Origin: Saccopteryx bilineata
Lineage: Eukaryota; Chordata; Mammalia; Chiroptera; Emballonuridae
Length of the DNA stretch: 64,000 nt
Assembly (NCBI RefSeq): GCF_036850765.1
Contig: NC_089490.1
Span: 275,790,482-275,854,481 of the forward strand
Direction of reading: 5' to 3'
In this document: positions 1-13,433 of the stretch, one piece after another
How the letters are laid out: every line of letters begins with the position of its first letter
Position numbering within the stretch: the first letter of the stretch is position 1
Made by a program: the position numbers and the translations under genes
The notes under the pieces: generated by a model
What the model was told of the DNA's origin: nothing
Databases searched by the model: none
Seen by the model: only the letters and a program-made list of their open reading frames with translations

Positions 1-686
1 AAAACACATGATTGTGATTTAATGCTTTTGTAAGTAATTTTTAAAGTAAATATTTTAAGTTAAATTAATTGTAATAAATTTCAAGGTAAAGTTTCAGGCC
101 TTCTTTTGGTCACTAATATGACATTTTGGTCCTCATTTCAAATGAACTCCTATAAGTGGCTTATGGGAGGAGAGGGACCAGTTATCCCTGGAAAATGAGG
201 ACCTTCTGTGCATTAGGTGCTTACAGTTCAGGATCTGTTGTTTTGTTTTAGTTGTGAAGTAAAAGAGGGTTGTAGTAAAAAAAAAAATACCACAAAAGAG
301 CCATGTAATATTCAAGTTCAGAAATTCAATTTTGATGATACAGCCAGAATTAGGCTGACAGGAGAGGGGTGACTGAATCATACTAACCAGATTCACAGGA
401 GATTGTGTAAGCCACAGCATCACCTAGAAATTGCCACTGGCTAGTGTGACCCGAGAAGTCTATCTAGAAGGCTCTGGTCAGCTTGTCAGTGGTCTTGCCT
501 CTCAGAAGTCTGCTGAGAGAGCATGGCACCTGAGGGTAGATAGTTGATCATGGTGATGGAGACAGATACTAGGACACCAGCCTCCAGTGTGAATGGGCCT
601 TCCAAGTGAGGTGGTCAAAGGTGCATCACCCCTGACAGTTTGGGGTTTGCATTACAAATTAAATGTCTTACTCTAAGATTTCCATG

Positions 687-1150
687 CTGTGCTAGTTTTC
701 TGTGGCTGTGCAACAAATGGCCACAAATTCAGCACCTTAAATCAACACTCATTAATTGTCCCACAGTTTGCATAGGTCAGAAGTTGGGGATGGCTGGGTT
801 GAAGTCAAGGTTTTGGCTGCTTTATTCTTGGCTGGAGCTCAGGGTCCTTTTGCAGGCTCATTCCTGTTTTCAGGAGAATTCAGTTCCTTGCAGTCGTAGG
901 ACTGAGATCCCTCATTCCATGCTGGCTGCCACCTGCATTCCTTGGCCGGAGTCCCTCCATCTTCAAAGTGTCAACAGCTCCCTGAATTTCTCTGACCATG
1001 TCTTCGCCTCTGCTTTACATGCTCATGTTATTAGGTTAGGCCCACCCAGATACCCTCTATCTTAAAGGCCTGTCACACGAGTGATGACAATCTCATCACA
1101 GTCACAGGTTCCAGGGATTAAGGTGTAGAATTTTCTGGGGCTGCCTGACA
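687..1150 (-). mobile_element. MLT1-like (ERVL-MaLR) solo LTR, antisense
   Basis: The stretch runs from tgctagttttctgtggctg through caacaaatggccacaaa to cacaggttccagggattaagg. This is the reverse orientation of an ancient mammalian MaLR LTR of the MLT1 group as I remember it. It is well diverged and has no internal retroviral sequence. Confidence 0.6.
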
Positions 1151-1847
1151 TATGCAGGTGTTCTCCTTTAGGTAGACCTCCCCTAACATGGGAAAATGGA
1201 TGATGAGTAGGTGTTGGTTTTCTTTTCTAATACTTTTGCCCCTTGACTGGACTTCAGCTCATCAGGATGACTCTTACAGATTGCTAGTTTTGTCTTCTGG
1301 CTTGGTTCTCATCACTGAACTCAGGCACCCAGAGTGACCACTGCTGTGAGTGCTTTTCTGTGCCTCTCTCATGTGAACTGTTCTTAAAATATGTTATCTA
1401 AGAAATATTTTCATGAAAGCCGTGTAAAGGAGTATGAAAATTACAGTAATTGATAAGTTCTGTTCATAAGGTGTTCTGCATTGCCCAGACTAGGAAAGGT
1501 GTCATTCCTATGCTGGGAGAAAGGGTGGTTGGTGGCTCACCCAGGTCATCTCTGGAATTCAGCTCTAAGTACATAGCAGTTATCTTTGCAGACCATACCA
1601 CTTATTCTGCAGCCTAGGGTTAATGGGAGTGGGGTATTTCCCAGAGTCCCTCTTCAGAACCCAGTGCTTCCTTCAACAGGAGGAGAAAGAAGACTCCCAT
1701 ATGGTTCTCCCATAGTCTCTTCCTGTGGAATTAATGCTGTTCTTATAAAACTGACCACTGCTTCCCTGTATCCCCTCAAGAAAGGAGGGCTGTGTCTTAG
1801 CTTACATTTTCAGAGCCAAGTACATGTTAACTGCTATCTCTGAATGT

Positions 1848-1943
1848 GGATGGAAGGATGGATGGAAAGATGAATAGATGGATGGATGGATGGATGATGG
1901 AAGGAAGGAAGGAAAGGAAGGAAGGAAAGAAAAAGAAGAAAGG
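1848..1943 (+). repeat. (GGAT)n / (GGAA)n microsatellite
   Basis: Imperfect tetranucleotide repeats shift from GGAT units to GGAA units and end in an A/G-rich tail. Confidence 0.9.
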
Positions 1944-3290
1944 ATCTGCCAGTTTAGGTGAGCAAGTGAGGGGTGGCAAGTCTACATAGTTTAAATAAAC
2001 CAAATTGTTGTTTGTCTTAGAATTTCTAAAGATTTGAGTGTCATTTCTGAAGTTATTTTAAGTGCAGAATATTTAGACCTATTGCAGTTTATCTGCCTGT
2101 CTTCCTGAAGGATGTGGTTAAAGCAGTTTTATCCCTTGCAATATTGAATACAAACCAGGAACATTAAAAAAGTTATGCTGTATTTGTAAGGTGTCCCCAT
2201 TTAACTTTAATTGATTTACTTTTCTTAACTATAAAAGTAATACCTAGCATGAAAAGTTAAAAATGCTGTCCACTTAGTAAGTGTCCTGTGGTCAGTTCAC
2301 ACTTGTCCTGGACTTGAGAGGTGTGTTCCTCCTGCTGGCATTGAGAAGGAAGGCTGTGGGCTGAACCTGGTCATGGGTCAGGTGGGTCTCTATGCAGAGG
2401 TTTATCCATCTCCCACTGACAGGTGGACTAGATGGGAGCAGTGCTGAGGTTCTCATTGGCAAGGAACGCCTTTGATTAGTAGCAACATGCCTTTTTACTG
2501 TGGGTTTCTGCTCTTCTTAATTACCAGATCTGCTGCTTTGCAGAAACACTTAGGCTCTTTTGTGGGTTAAGATTGGAGTTAATTTCCTAAGTGATAATAT
2601 GTGAGTATAGGTAGTTTGTTATCTTTCTATGTTTGAAAGAGATTTCAGACTATTGTAATGTTTCTGGCATCCTGGGGATCAGAGGGAATGGCTAGGAGGC
2701 AGGGTTTGAAAGGCAATGAAAAATCAAATTATTTATTTATTCTATTTTTTTGCTTTGAGCCCTTTGGCTGGCATTTATTTCCCAGCACTGGAAAGCATGC
2801 ACGTGACCTTGATTGAGGTCACTTGGTTAGCCGGCATTGTGCACTCTCATTGACTGGATAACAGGTCTGCTTTTGGCTAGGTTCATCCTGCGTTCTGACT
2901 TCTGAGCCTCAGTCTCCCCATCAGTGAAGCAGGGCGTAGGACATCTCTCTTACAGGCTTATTAAATTTAAGAGACTTGGAAGTGCTGTGTGACTTGTCCC
3001 TTGAGGGATTAAAAAGGCTTCTGCTTTCCTTTTCTTCTCTCCTCTGAGGAAATTGAAATCCAAAGTTAGGTGTTGGTGCCAACTGGATAGAAAAAAGTCT
3101 TTTGCTTGGTTTTTGAAAATATGGACAACTTTCCCTTTCAGGTCAGAAGTTTTCTCTTGGAGAAACTGTTAAAAGACTGAAGGTAGGAGTCTAGGGAAAG
3201 CTGTGGACACAACTGGAGACCAACAGGAAGCTTTGGAAATACTTTCTCCCTTTGAATAAAGATATACTTAAAAAAAAATTTAAACAATGC

Positions 3291-3537
3291 GGCCCTGGCT
3301 GGGTGGGTCAGTGGATAGACTGTCATCCTATGGTCTCGGGTTCAGTCCCTGGTTGGAGAACATATAAGAAGCAACCAGTGAGTGCCCAACTAAATGGAAC
3401 AACTAAGTGGAAGCAAGTTGATATGTGTGTGTGTCTCTCTCTTTCTCTCCCTCCCTCCTCCCTCCTCCCTCCCCCCTTCTTTTCTTTCTTCCCCTGTCTT
3501 TCCTCTCTCTCAAATAAGTGGAAAAATTAAGAAAAAA
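3291..3537 (+). mobile_element. tRNA-derived bat SINE
   Basis: The head reads GGCCCTGGCTGGGTGGGTCAG with a B-box-like GGTTCAGTCCC, followed by a long pyrimidine tract with TC and CCT units, then an A-rich tail. Similar aaatttaaacaatgc and aaattttaaaccatgc sequences flank it as a degenerate target duplication. Confidence 0.8.
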
Positions 3538-3796
3538 ATTTTAAACCATGCTCAAGTAAATGTGTTTCCTGGTTTTAACTAAGACTCTTAGCTTCCCAGA
3601 GCTTGTTTAAGTGCAATCCCAAAGTATCTTACCAGGTGTATGTGCTGCAGTATGTGATTTATTTAAGAATTGTTCAGGAGTGGTTTTGCTGTTCTGTGCA
3701 CATTTTCTCTTAGGTCTTTGCAGCTTCCAATATGTTCTATGTACAGTGGGCTAAACAAAAGTGAGGGACAGAGAATTTAAAGCTAGAGCAGCACTG

Positions 3797-3935
3797 TCCA
3801 GTGGACAGCCTGTGAAGATGGCAGAGTTCTAGTTTTATATGGCCCAGTACTGTAGCACTTGAAGTATGACCAGTGCAACCGAGGAACTGATTTTTAATTG
3901 CAGTTAATTTAAATTAAAATTTAAACAGCAATATG
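3797..3935 (+). repeat. Ancient hAT-Charlie-type fragment
   Basis: Reads agcactgtccagtggacagcc, later gtagcacttgaagtatgacc and agtgcaaccgaggaactga. The AGCACTGTCCA end with the AGTGCAAC..GAGGAACTGA body is a pattern of old mammalian hAT MITEs. The exact family was not assigned. Confidence 0.45.
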
Positions 3936-5293
3936 TTTGGACAGGGAACCGGAGTAACTTTAGACTCTTTTTTTGAAACAGTGTTTTATTCAGTAACTGT
4001 TGCCTAAATAAATTCAAGCTCAAACAAGAGCAAAAGCTGTGCTACCCAGCAAGTCACCACTAGAAAGCTCTAGAAATTGTATTCTGAATTTCTAGAATAA
4101 ATCCTTTCAAAGGTCTGCTGTTTGAATAACACATGAAGCATAAAAATAGGTTCACAGCAGAATACAACCAGGCACAACTTTTACATTTTGGAGTGCTTTG
4201 TCCAAAGATGCAGGCAATAATAGGTCTTGGCACTTTTGCACTCTGGGTTAACAACATCATGTGACAGTCTCTACCTGGTTCTCAGTTCTGCAGCAGTAGC
4301 AGTTCATAGCACATGGGGCATAGCTCTGTCCAATTGTCCTCAGTTCTCTGAGCAGGCTCATGAAATGAGTACTGTTACTCCTATCTTCAGACAGAAAACC
4401 AAAGCCTATACAGGCTAATGTGATTTCCCAAAAGATGCTGCACTTGTAAATGTCAGTCCATCTGACATCGGGGAGTTCCAAGCAGTATTAAATGGAGACA
4501 TCCCCAAGATGTGGGGATAGAAGCTAGCAACTAATGCGTCCTGCAAACCTGGTTTAAAGTGTCTGTAGAGACCAGATTTGAGGGGGATAGGGACTACCTA
4601 CCTCCTTTTGTAAGGACTCTGGCCATCACGTGAAGAATGAAGATGGGGGAGCATAAGAGGATTCCAGCAACAGGAAGCCACTCCTGCACTGCCTGCTTTC
4701 TGAGGCATTCCAAAATGGGTCTGGAGGGAAGTTGGGGTGGAGGGAGCAGGACTCTTACCATCTGGATTATTCTTGGAAATTGCATTATACCAAAAAAGGA
4801 GCATTTGCTGAGTTGCTGCTTTATCTGAAGACAATCTAAAGACCAAAAGCAGGGCCAGTGAGCTTTTGCCGACTACCTCATTGGTGTCAGATGCTGCATT
4901 GGTGCAGAACCTGCTTTCTCCACATTCTTTTTCACAGCATCTCATTTTAACACGTTGTTGAATGCTCACAAGTTAACTTGTGTATGCACTAGCATTAGCT
5001 ATTTCAATTTTTGAAACTCAGGGTAATATAGGATTATTGAATTTGTGACTCTTCACCCTGAAGGTCAAAGTTCAAATAAGAGCACACCATTCTATATTCT
5101 CATGCGGACTCCTTTCCTTCCCACTCCTCCAGGCGTGAGACCGCAAAATCGAAGGTATGGTAAACAAAAACAATCACAGTGTTGAGCCATCTAAACTTGG
5201 ACTGTCTTCTAACTGCTTGCAGTTTAAACTTATATATCAAGGATATTGTAAAATCTTTCTTTGTCGTGTTCAATCCAACTAGAACGTGTAAAG

Positions 5294-5485
5294 CAGGCTT
5301 CCCCAAACTACGGCCCGTGGGCCACACGTGGCCCCCTGAGGCCATTTATCCGGTCCCCCACCACACTTCCAGAAGGGGCACCTCTTTCATTGGTGGTCAG
5401 TGAGAGGAGCACTGTATGTGGCGGCCCTCCAATGGTCTGAGGGACAGTGAACTGGTCCCCTGTGTAAAAAGTTTGGGGACCCCTG
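5294..5485. mobile_element. hAT-type MITE, 192 bp, with perfect 8-bp duplication
   Basis: The 5' end CAGGCTTCCCCAAACTA pairs with the 3' end AGTTTGGGGACCCCTG as terminal inverted repeats. Both sides carry GTGTAAAG (5286-5293 and 5486-5493), a perfect 8-bp target-site duplication, the hallmark of hAT transposition. Its body matches, in reverse, parts of the larger element at 33481-33996. Confidence 0.88.
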
Positions 5486-6938
5486 GTGTAAAGTGTGTGT
5501 TTCAAAAGGAAAGTGCAGTGAAACCAGATATATTTACAAAACATGTTGCATACTATTACATGTAGGTGATTGCTATGCAGTATACCACACCAAAAAAAAC
5601 ACACTAAAATATATAATATGTATAAAATATAATATATAGCAGATATGTACAAAGTTATTTAAATTTATTATGTATAAATAAAATATACTGAAGTTTATTT
5701 TTAGATTGTTTCACTTTCATACTCAATTACGAAAAAATAGCCGGTGACGTGAGATAACTTCTGCGTAAAATTGCCGGTCAACAGTGTGTTACAAATTAAG
5801 CCTCAGTAGATTTAAGCATCAAAGAACTGGGCTGAGAGGAATGGAGGTCTTGATGAGAAAGCTTATGGACTCTACCACTGCCTCCCCAGGGAGGAAATTG
5901 GTGCATTTGAATTTAAGAGCAAGAAATAAGAACCTGATGAATGGCAAAGTTAGAAGCCATTGTGCAGTGTGTTAAAGAGTATTTTGGTTATGGTAATATT
6001 TAAATTTAAGCAAACAGATTTTTAAGAATTGAAGGACAACTCTGAAATGATGGTTAGCCTGGGAAATGTAGAGAAATACAGAGTATTGTTAGAAGTTATG
6101 GGAAAAAAGCAGAAGGTGAATCTGACTAAACAGTTTGTGGCTTTATCAAGGACCGACTCACAAGAGACTGATGTACAAACCTGAGTACAGGCATGAAGGA
6201 TAAAAATAAGAATATAGAAGCAAGACCAAATTCCAAAGAATAGGAACTTTGAAAATTGTCACAGGATAAGGCCTGGAATGAACTATAGCTTGCAAAACTG
6301 CTAGGAGTAAAAATGGCCTTTTTGGATGGTTTTAGAGTAAGACCAGAGTAAGTAAAAGGTCTGCAGATGAGGAAGAAGACTCACTGTACTCAGAGCCTTC
6401 CTTTGCTTGTGGGTGCTTCAACTTTTTCTTTGCTCCAAATAAGTAAGTGGTCTTCAGCACTGGTCACAGTAATAATCATCACTGGCTCTACTGAGCCCTC
6501 ACTACTATGGGTGGCATCTGCTGCAACCCTTCTAGGACAGGGAGAAGCTCTTGTCCTTTCACTTAGCAGAAGATGAAGTGAAGGCCTGTCCAGACACACA
6601 TGCCTGGTATGTGGAGAGCCCGTGTTAGAGCACAGGTGGTCTCATCCACAGCCCATCTTTTTGACCACTGGACCTGTAGAGCAAAAAGGGACTTTTCCAA
6701 AGAGGTACAATAGCAGGAAGGAAACAATTACATTGATTTCTAGTTCTCTAAGCTGGTCTATGGATGGACACATGGATTGATCAATAGAAATACTTCCATT
6801 ACAATTCATGTTCTTTTTAAATACCGTTTAGACTAAGAACATAAAAAAGATGATGAAAACAGTTAAGTCTAGATAGATACAAAAAAAACCAAACAATACA
6901 GTGGTTTCCTTGCTGTTGTGTAGGATTGAGATGTTAGC

Positions 6939-7640
6939 CCTTGCTATGGACTGAATTGTATCCCCCCAAATTCATATGTTGAAGCCCCAAACCCCCTTGT
7001 AATGGGCCTTTGGGAGATGATTAGGTTTAGATGAGGTCATGGGGGCGGGGCCTCATCATGGGCTTAGTGTCCCTATAAGGAGAGACCCGAGAGCTCACTA
7101 ATACTGTCTTTCCACATGTGAGGACACAGCAAGAAGGCAGTTGTCCGCAAGCCACAAGAGGCCCTCACTATAACCTGACCCTGATCTTGGACTGCTAACT
7201 TCCAGAACTGTGAGAAATAAGTGTCTTTTTTATTTTTCTGAAGTGAGAAGGGGGGGCAGACAGACTCCCACATGTGCCTCTCCAGGATCCACCTGGCGTG
7301 CCCACTAGGGGGCAATGCTCTGCCCATCTGGAGCGTTGCTCCACTGCAATTGGAGCCATTCTAGTACCTGAAGCAGAGGCCATGGAGCCATCCTCAGTGT
7401 CTGTGCCAGCTTTTCTCCAATGAAGCCTTGGCTGCGAGAGGGGAAGAGAGAGATAGAGAGAAAGGAGAGGGGGAAGGCTGGAGAAGCATGTGGGCGCTTC
7501 TCCTGTGTGCCCTGGCCAGGAATTGAACCTGGGACTTCCACAGGCCGGGCTGATGCTCTACCACTGAGCCAACAGGCCAGGGCCTAAATGTCTTTTGTTT
7601 AAGCTGCCCAGTCTGTGGTATCCTATTATAGCAGCCCAAT
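6939..7640 (+). mobile_element. MLT1A-like MaLR LTR split by a SINE
   Basis: The LTR reads tgctatggactgaattgta, then aattcatatgttgaagcccc, then gaggacacagcaagaaggc and ccagaactgtgagaaataa. It resumes after the SINE with gtttaagctgcccagtctg. This is an old solo LTR of a mammalian ERVL-MaLR; no internal genes are present. Confidence 0.7.
7230..7583 (-). mobile_element. Long-type bat SINE inserted in the MLT1 LTR
   Basis: In reverse orientation it starts with a T-rich tail plus TTTCTGAAG and ends with the head CCACTGAGCCAACAGGCCAG. It is flanked by taagtgtctttt and taaatgtctttt, a 12-bp target duplication with one mismatch. Confidence 0.88.
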
Positions 7641-7764
7641 CGGACTACAGCCCTTTTATATATCTTCTCACCTTGTGATTTGCATTATCTTGTATGTCAC
7701 CATGAGTTAAGCATTTGTATTTTGTTCTGTAATTATAATCACTATGATTATAATTCTAAGTACT

Positions 7765-7910
7765 TTGTCTAGACTCATTAAATCCTCATGACAATATCAT
7801 GTGGGGGATACCATCGGCATTTTCATGTTTCACAGGAGGAAAAGGAGGCACAGAGCAGCTGAGGATCCTGCAAGTCTTATAACTGGAAAGCAGCAGGCTG
7901 ACCTGGCCCC
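7765..7910 (+). repeat. MIR fragment
   Basis: Contains attaaatcctcatgacaata followed by aggcacagagcagctgagg, the usual MIR core order (AATCCTCA..GAGGCACAGAG). Confidence 0.6.
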
Positions 7911-10900
7911 AGGCAGTCTGGGTTCTGACTGATTCTGCAATCCTGCCTCAGCACAGGAAACCAGAGTTTGCAATCGACGAGTCTTGGTTTTTTGTTTATA
8001 TAAACTTCATGCTCCCTACCAGGACTTTTAGTGGGACTCCTTTAGATCTCGAAGTTCTTTGTGTGGTCCCCGTTCCTGGTGGGCTTCATTGAGGGTATAT
8101 CTTGCTTGGCAGGGCTCACCAGGTGCTGGGCTGTCTTTGTTGCCTTCGTGTGCTATATCTGTTTGCAGGCTCTTGCAAGGTTGTTACCTCCCTTACACTC
8201 GGCAGACAGTCCTCTGGCTCTGAACCTGCACCTGCTTCACTTTGACCAGGTGCTGAGGTCCTTACACTGAGACCCTCTGAGCTGCCTGAGGCACAGGCAG
8301 CCATCTGGCTCCAGCCCTTTCACTTATCAGTATCTTTCTGTTGTATGTGTTGATTGGCCAACTTTCTAAAGAGGAACTAACTGGTGCCGTATTTTTTAAG
8401 CTTGCTGTGTGCTTGAGTATCAGGCTTCTCTGTCTCAGAGCCTCTCTCTGTCCTGTTGTCTCTGGTTTTGAATGTTGTGGAGAAGTCTGAAGCAAGTCTG
8501 GTTCCCCATTGGGAATGCCCCATGTGTACACATCCACAGACATATGGAACTGGACATGGTCAGGCTCTACCAAGTGCTTTTCAGTCCAGGTAATGCGGAA
8601 GGTGATGATCAGGTCCTTCATCAGGTGTGTTCCATGCTGGGTTTTCCTGCTCTGTGGGGCTTTGGGACCACTTGTCATATCAGGACAGCAGCACCGGCAC
8701 TGCTAAGAGGCTGTGAAAGTCCGGTGTTGCTAAAATGGTCAAGGCCAGGCAAGTAGCTGGTAGGGAAGAAGCAGCTTAATGTGGTGGAGGTAGAGTGAGA
8801 CTTCTTAGATCCCAGAAGTCTGCAAGAAGTAGGTAGGGAGGCTCCAGGGAGTGCTTTGAGCAGCAGAGAGATGTGTGCTATAGAGGTACTGTCCTGCTCT
8901 AACCTCTGAGCCATCTGTAAACGGTCAGTAATGCTGGTTATCGGGCTCACACTCGTGAAGTGTGTCAAGCTGTGCCTAGACAGAGTAAGCAGGTGGTAAA
9001 TCCCAGCTAATAATAGGAATATTGATATGATAGTATCACTATTGAATTTTAGGTTTGCTTCTAAGTCTGAATGCAGCCTCACAATTCTGCTCAGCTCAGC
9101 CATCTGGCAGCAGTGCCTTTAATGAGAGCTGGCACAGGAAAGCCTGTTCGTTGTACTTGGTGTGGCACGGCCAGAGAGGTATGGTATTGGAGAGAATCCC
9201 TCACCCACACCCTCACTCACACATGTCTTCTTTGGGTTTGGTCTTCCACATCTGCAGAGGTGTTTTTTTGGATTGTGGGATAGCTTATTCAGGAGCCCTG
9301 TCATTTTTGGGTGGGAGTATGTGCTTCACTGATGGATAGCTTCCTGCACTAGTGACTGAGGGTGGCACTAGAACCAGAATTTTAGCTTGGAAGGGGCCTG
9401 TTAACCTCCTGGCCCAAGAGCTGAACAGTCACAGGAGTAGTTCCTGGGACTTCCAAGACACCGGGCATTGCTCACTGTGGGCTGTGACAGAGCCAGAATG
9501 GAAAGCCCTCTCTGGTTTGTTTGGCTATACTCGAAAGACTGAAGGAGGCCAGATTCTTAAAGAAGACTTAAGATAAGCAGGAACACAGATGTGTGTCTGC
9601 AAGGAGCAGTGAGAGCTGAAGGGCAGACTGAGAGCAGGTCGATGGGAGCCCTGGCCTGACAGCTGTACCACTACAACATACAAGAAGACTCTAGAAACAG
9701 AGGAGGTCTCTAGTTTGCAGTTTTAGTTAATTTCCTTCCACTTTTGAGCTTAGACTGAAAGGAAATAACCTTTGAAGACCTGATGCTAGGTTTTCTAAGT
9801 AATTGGAGCAGATATTGTCTTATAATATAATTAAAAATAAAGATATTTAATTAGCTCATTAACTGTATTAATAAACAGGTACTTTAAAGAGGCTGGCCCA
9901 CCCCTCACAATAGAAGTTATTCAGCGATACAGTCCCTCGTGGATGCTTACACTTGCCATTTGCTTAACAGCCCACTCTTTCTAATTAGTGAAGAGAGTGC
10001 TAACTCAGACCCTGTCTATGCAGTGGAGTGGACTCTGCATCTGTCCTCTTGTGCGTCGACAGTGTTTTAAAATCTATAAAACTTCAGCAGGTAACTTCAG
10101 ATATTTTAACTAAGTCATGTTTTGGCAAAAAAAGCATACAATTTGTGGTCATGAGGGGAGGGAGCTCCAGTTTCTGAGAAATCACTGGAAAAACCTTTTG
10201 AAGTTTTTAAGACGACTTGGAGAGTCAGTAACAGTTGAAGGCGGTTTCTAGTACAGTACTTTGTCTTGCATTTTATGTCATAATGGAAAAGCCTGGTTTT
10301 CCTCAAGCTTTGGAATTGGCCAGGTTAATGCAGGATGTTAAAGGTAAACTGCCACACCTGGTTAACAGGATGACACATGGCTAACAGTGGGGACAGGGAC
10401 TGTAGGGACCAGTGTTGAGAGTTCTAAGTTCAGTGAGGTGGGAAAGTTGGATGTGTTAACACAGAGCACAGCTCCTATTTAGTGGATTCAGGTGCTGAAA
10501 TTTCTTGTAAGCACACCAAAGGAGGTATCTTCATTCATCTGGCTTCTCTCTTTCCTCAAAAAAACGATGAATAAATTCTGAACTTTGGCCATGGCTTTGC
10601 TCAGAAGTAGCCACAGGACTTACAGCCAAGGAGAGCGGGCCAGCCCACCTGTGCCTCTCCCTCCCAGAGCAGACCAGCATCCCTAGATGATTGGAGTGTT
10701 TCCTTCATCCCTTTTGTTTCCACAGTTTTGTTTTAAACACTTGTTGTTCTCCTTGGTCAAGTACCAATAGATCAGCTTTAACCAACTTACAGATTGCGGT
10801 GGCAGCTCTGCCTGGGGCTGGATATCAAGTCTCCTGGGTGGGGGAACCAGCCAGGTCTCCCTTGCTTTGAGTCAAATTTAGACACAATTCGGAACCATGG

Positions 10901-11172
10901 ACCCTGCCCAGCTGGGCTTCTAATATCAAAAATCATCCCCTGAAATGATCATGTTTTCATCATAGCTTCATTAGCTGTGAAATTTAAATAGTTTGGTCCT
11001 TTAACCGAGTAATGTCTTATGCTCTTTAAAACAGCTCCCTGAAGCGGGTTTTATAAATATTTGCTGCAACAATATACCAGATACTAAGATAGATACTAAA
11101 ATATTGCTGATCTTATATTTGGTACTGAACACAGAAATTAATTTAGGAAATAGACTAAAAATTGAGAAGTCA

Positions 11173-11355
11173 GGCCCTGGCTGGTTAGCTCAGTTGTTTA
11201 GAGCATTGTCCGAAAACGCGAAGATTTTGGGTTCAATCCCTGGCCAGGGTACATATGGGAAGCAGCCAGTGAATGCACATTTAAGTGGAACAACAAATGA
11301 ATGCTTCCATGTCTCTCTCCATTCTCCTGTCTCTAAAATCAAGCAATAATAATAG
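11173..11355 (+). mobile_element. tRNA-derived bat SINE
   Basis: The head is GGCCCTGGCTGGTTAGCTCAG with B box GGTTCAATCCC, then GGCCAGGGTACATATGGGAAG, ending in a short A/T-rich tail. Confidence 0.82.
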
Positions 11356-11504
11356 TAAAAAAGTCATTACCTTTTGATTGGGTCTGTACTCTTATAAGAG
11401 AACTGTTGTAGATAAGAAATGTCTACTTTAAAAGTACCCTAGAAAATAATGCTTCAGAAGTCTGTTCTCCAGTACAGTAGTTTCATGATTAAGTGAAAAC
11501 TTGT

Positions 11505-11624
11505 TCTGACCTGTGGTGGCGCAGTGGGATAAAGCATTGACCTGGAACACTGAGGTTGCCAATTCAAAACCCTGGGCTTGCCTGGTCAAGGCACATATGG
11601 GAATTGACGCTTCCTTGCTCCTCC

Positions 11625-11661
<37 letters not shown>

Positions 11662-11705
11662 CTCTCTCTCCTCTCTAAAGATGAATAAGTAAAATCTTAA
11701 AAAAA
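11505..11705 (+). mobile_element. tRNA-derived bat SINE, second type, with expanded (TC)n
   Basis: The head is TTCTGACCTGTGGTGGCGCAG, followed by GGTCAAGGCACATATGGGAA, a nearly pure TC tract at about 11626-11671 and an A-rich tail. Confidence 0.82.
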
Positions 11706-12779
11706 TAAAATTCACTGAAAATTCTGAATAACCAGAAAATGAATTATTCAACTTTTCTCCATTAAGATGTGTCAATTTCACAATTACATCAGTTACTTTG
11801 CAAAATACCCTAATCTGGTACCATTCATTGTTACTAACATCTTGTTAAGCTGTTAAACCATAGTTTCATAATTGTAGCAGTATGTGTTTAAATTGCATTA
11901 AGAACTATAATGCTTAATTTTGACAGACATTGCTCTTATTTTTCCATATTTAGCCCTAAGATTTTAAATGTTTATTTTAGAAGATCAAGTTTGGAGAAAG
12001 TGTCTGTAGACTTACTAAATAGTATTTTATCACTTGACTTGGTCTACCCTAGAGGGTGTGCAGGTGGTAGAGGGTGCTCAAGTCAGGCCTGGCGCCCTCT
12101 GGGGAGAGCCACCTTTTATTTCCTTGGCTTCTGTGCCTTCAAGAAGGAAAGGAAGGAGTGAGGATCTGGGAGAGGAAATGGAGGCTGTTTGTCCAGTTTG
12201 GAAAAACCTCAAGAAATGTGTTCTAGTGGGGCTGCCTACATCAGCTTTCTATTGAGTTTAGTGTTGCTCAGCTGTCTCAGGTTAAATTAAGGAAGAAACA
12301 GCCAGAACTGCACTGTCCTAGATGTTTGCTACTGGCCACTTACGACTTTTTAGATAAGGAAATGAAAGATTGAGGTCCTTACCTGTCACAAGTGCTCCAT
12401 AGCCGCACTTACCGAACATTTACCTCGTGCAAGAAGTCTTCTCTGCAGCATCTTGCTAGATTCTCATGGATCATGTCTCTCTTTTTCCTATGACATCTGC
12501 TCATGGTAGTGCTGGGGCCTGGCCTCCATAACCCACACTCGTTAGACTGCAAGTAGTCCATAAGCACACTGCTTTTTATGAGCTGGAATGGGAAGTGGCC
12601 TTGGGGATTGGAAGTCTGAATGACTTAATATTCTTTTTTTTTTTTTCAATTAAAGACTGTATGTTCATTGTTAAAATTAGAAAATGCACACACAAAAATA
12701 AATAAATAAAATCACAGGTAATCTTGTGATATTGAAATATAGTTGACTTGTGTTATATTTAACATTTTGCTGTTTCCAA

Positions 12780-13290
12780 AAGTCACATATAAGCAGTGAT
12801 ATAATGAACATCCTTATGGGTGAATTTTTGTGTACAGCCTTTATTGTTTTTCTTCTAAAAAGAATAATTTTTTTTCCTTTTTATTTTTGAATTTATGTAT
12901 GTGATGAGTACATTTGTGTAAAAACAATTCAGGCAGTGCTAAGGTATCTGGAACAGCTCATCCCAGTCTCCTGGGTAGGACACCCTCTTGGCAAGTAGCC
13001 TTTTAGACCTTTGGTGTGTTCACATGTATGTGCAGCTGAACATTCATCTGTAAGGGCCATGTCTTTCTTTTGTCTTTGCATGGACAGTCTGTCATGAGGT
13101 CTTTCCATATCAATACACACATCTTCCTTGTTTCTAGTGAGTGCATGGCATCTGATCATGTGGGACCATGTCCTTAGGACCAGCAGCCCTGCAGTGAGCA
13201 TGCCTTACTGATTCTTGTGCATGTGTGTTAATGTTTTGTAGCACTGGGTTCCAGAAGTGGAATTGCTCAGAGACAAATCAGTGGCCAACT
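12780..13290 (-). repeat. Old LINE-1M 3'-end fragment (probable)
   Basis: Phrases such as ataatgaacatccttatgg and ttccagaagtggaattgctc match the antisense of old mammalian L1 3' regions. It is highly diverged; the boundaries are approximate. Confidence 0.4.
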
Positions 13291-13433
13291 TCTAGAGTAT
13301 GCCAGGTCTAGGTCCCTGTATACTTCTAAGAGGCCTGTTCTTTTTGCAGTCGCATTCTTCCTATTTTTGCCATGTGTAGTTGTCATTTGCTTTTGAATTT
13401 GTTTATAGTACATATTTTCTGATAGAATTTTTT

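Noticed and set aside
640..1065. 141-codon open frame
   Set aside because: It lies inside an antisense MLT1-like LTR and has no protein features.
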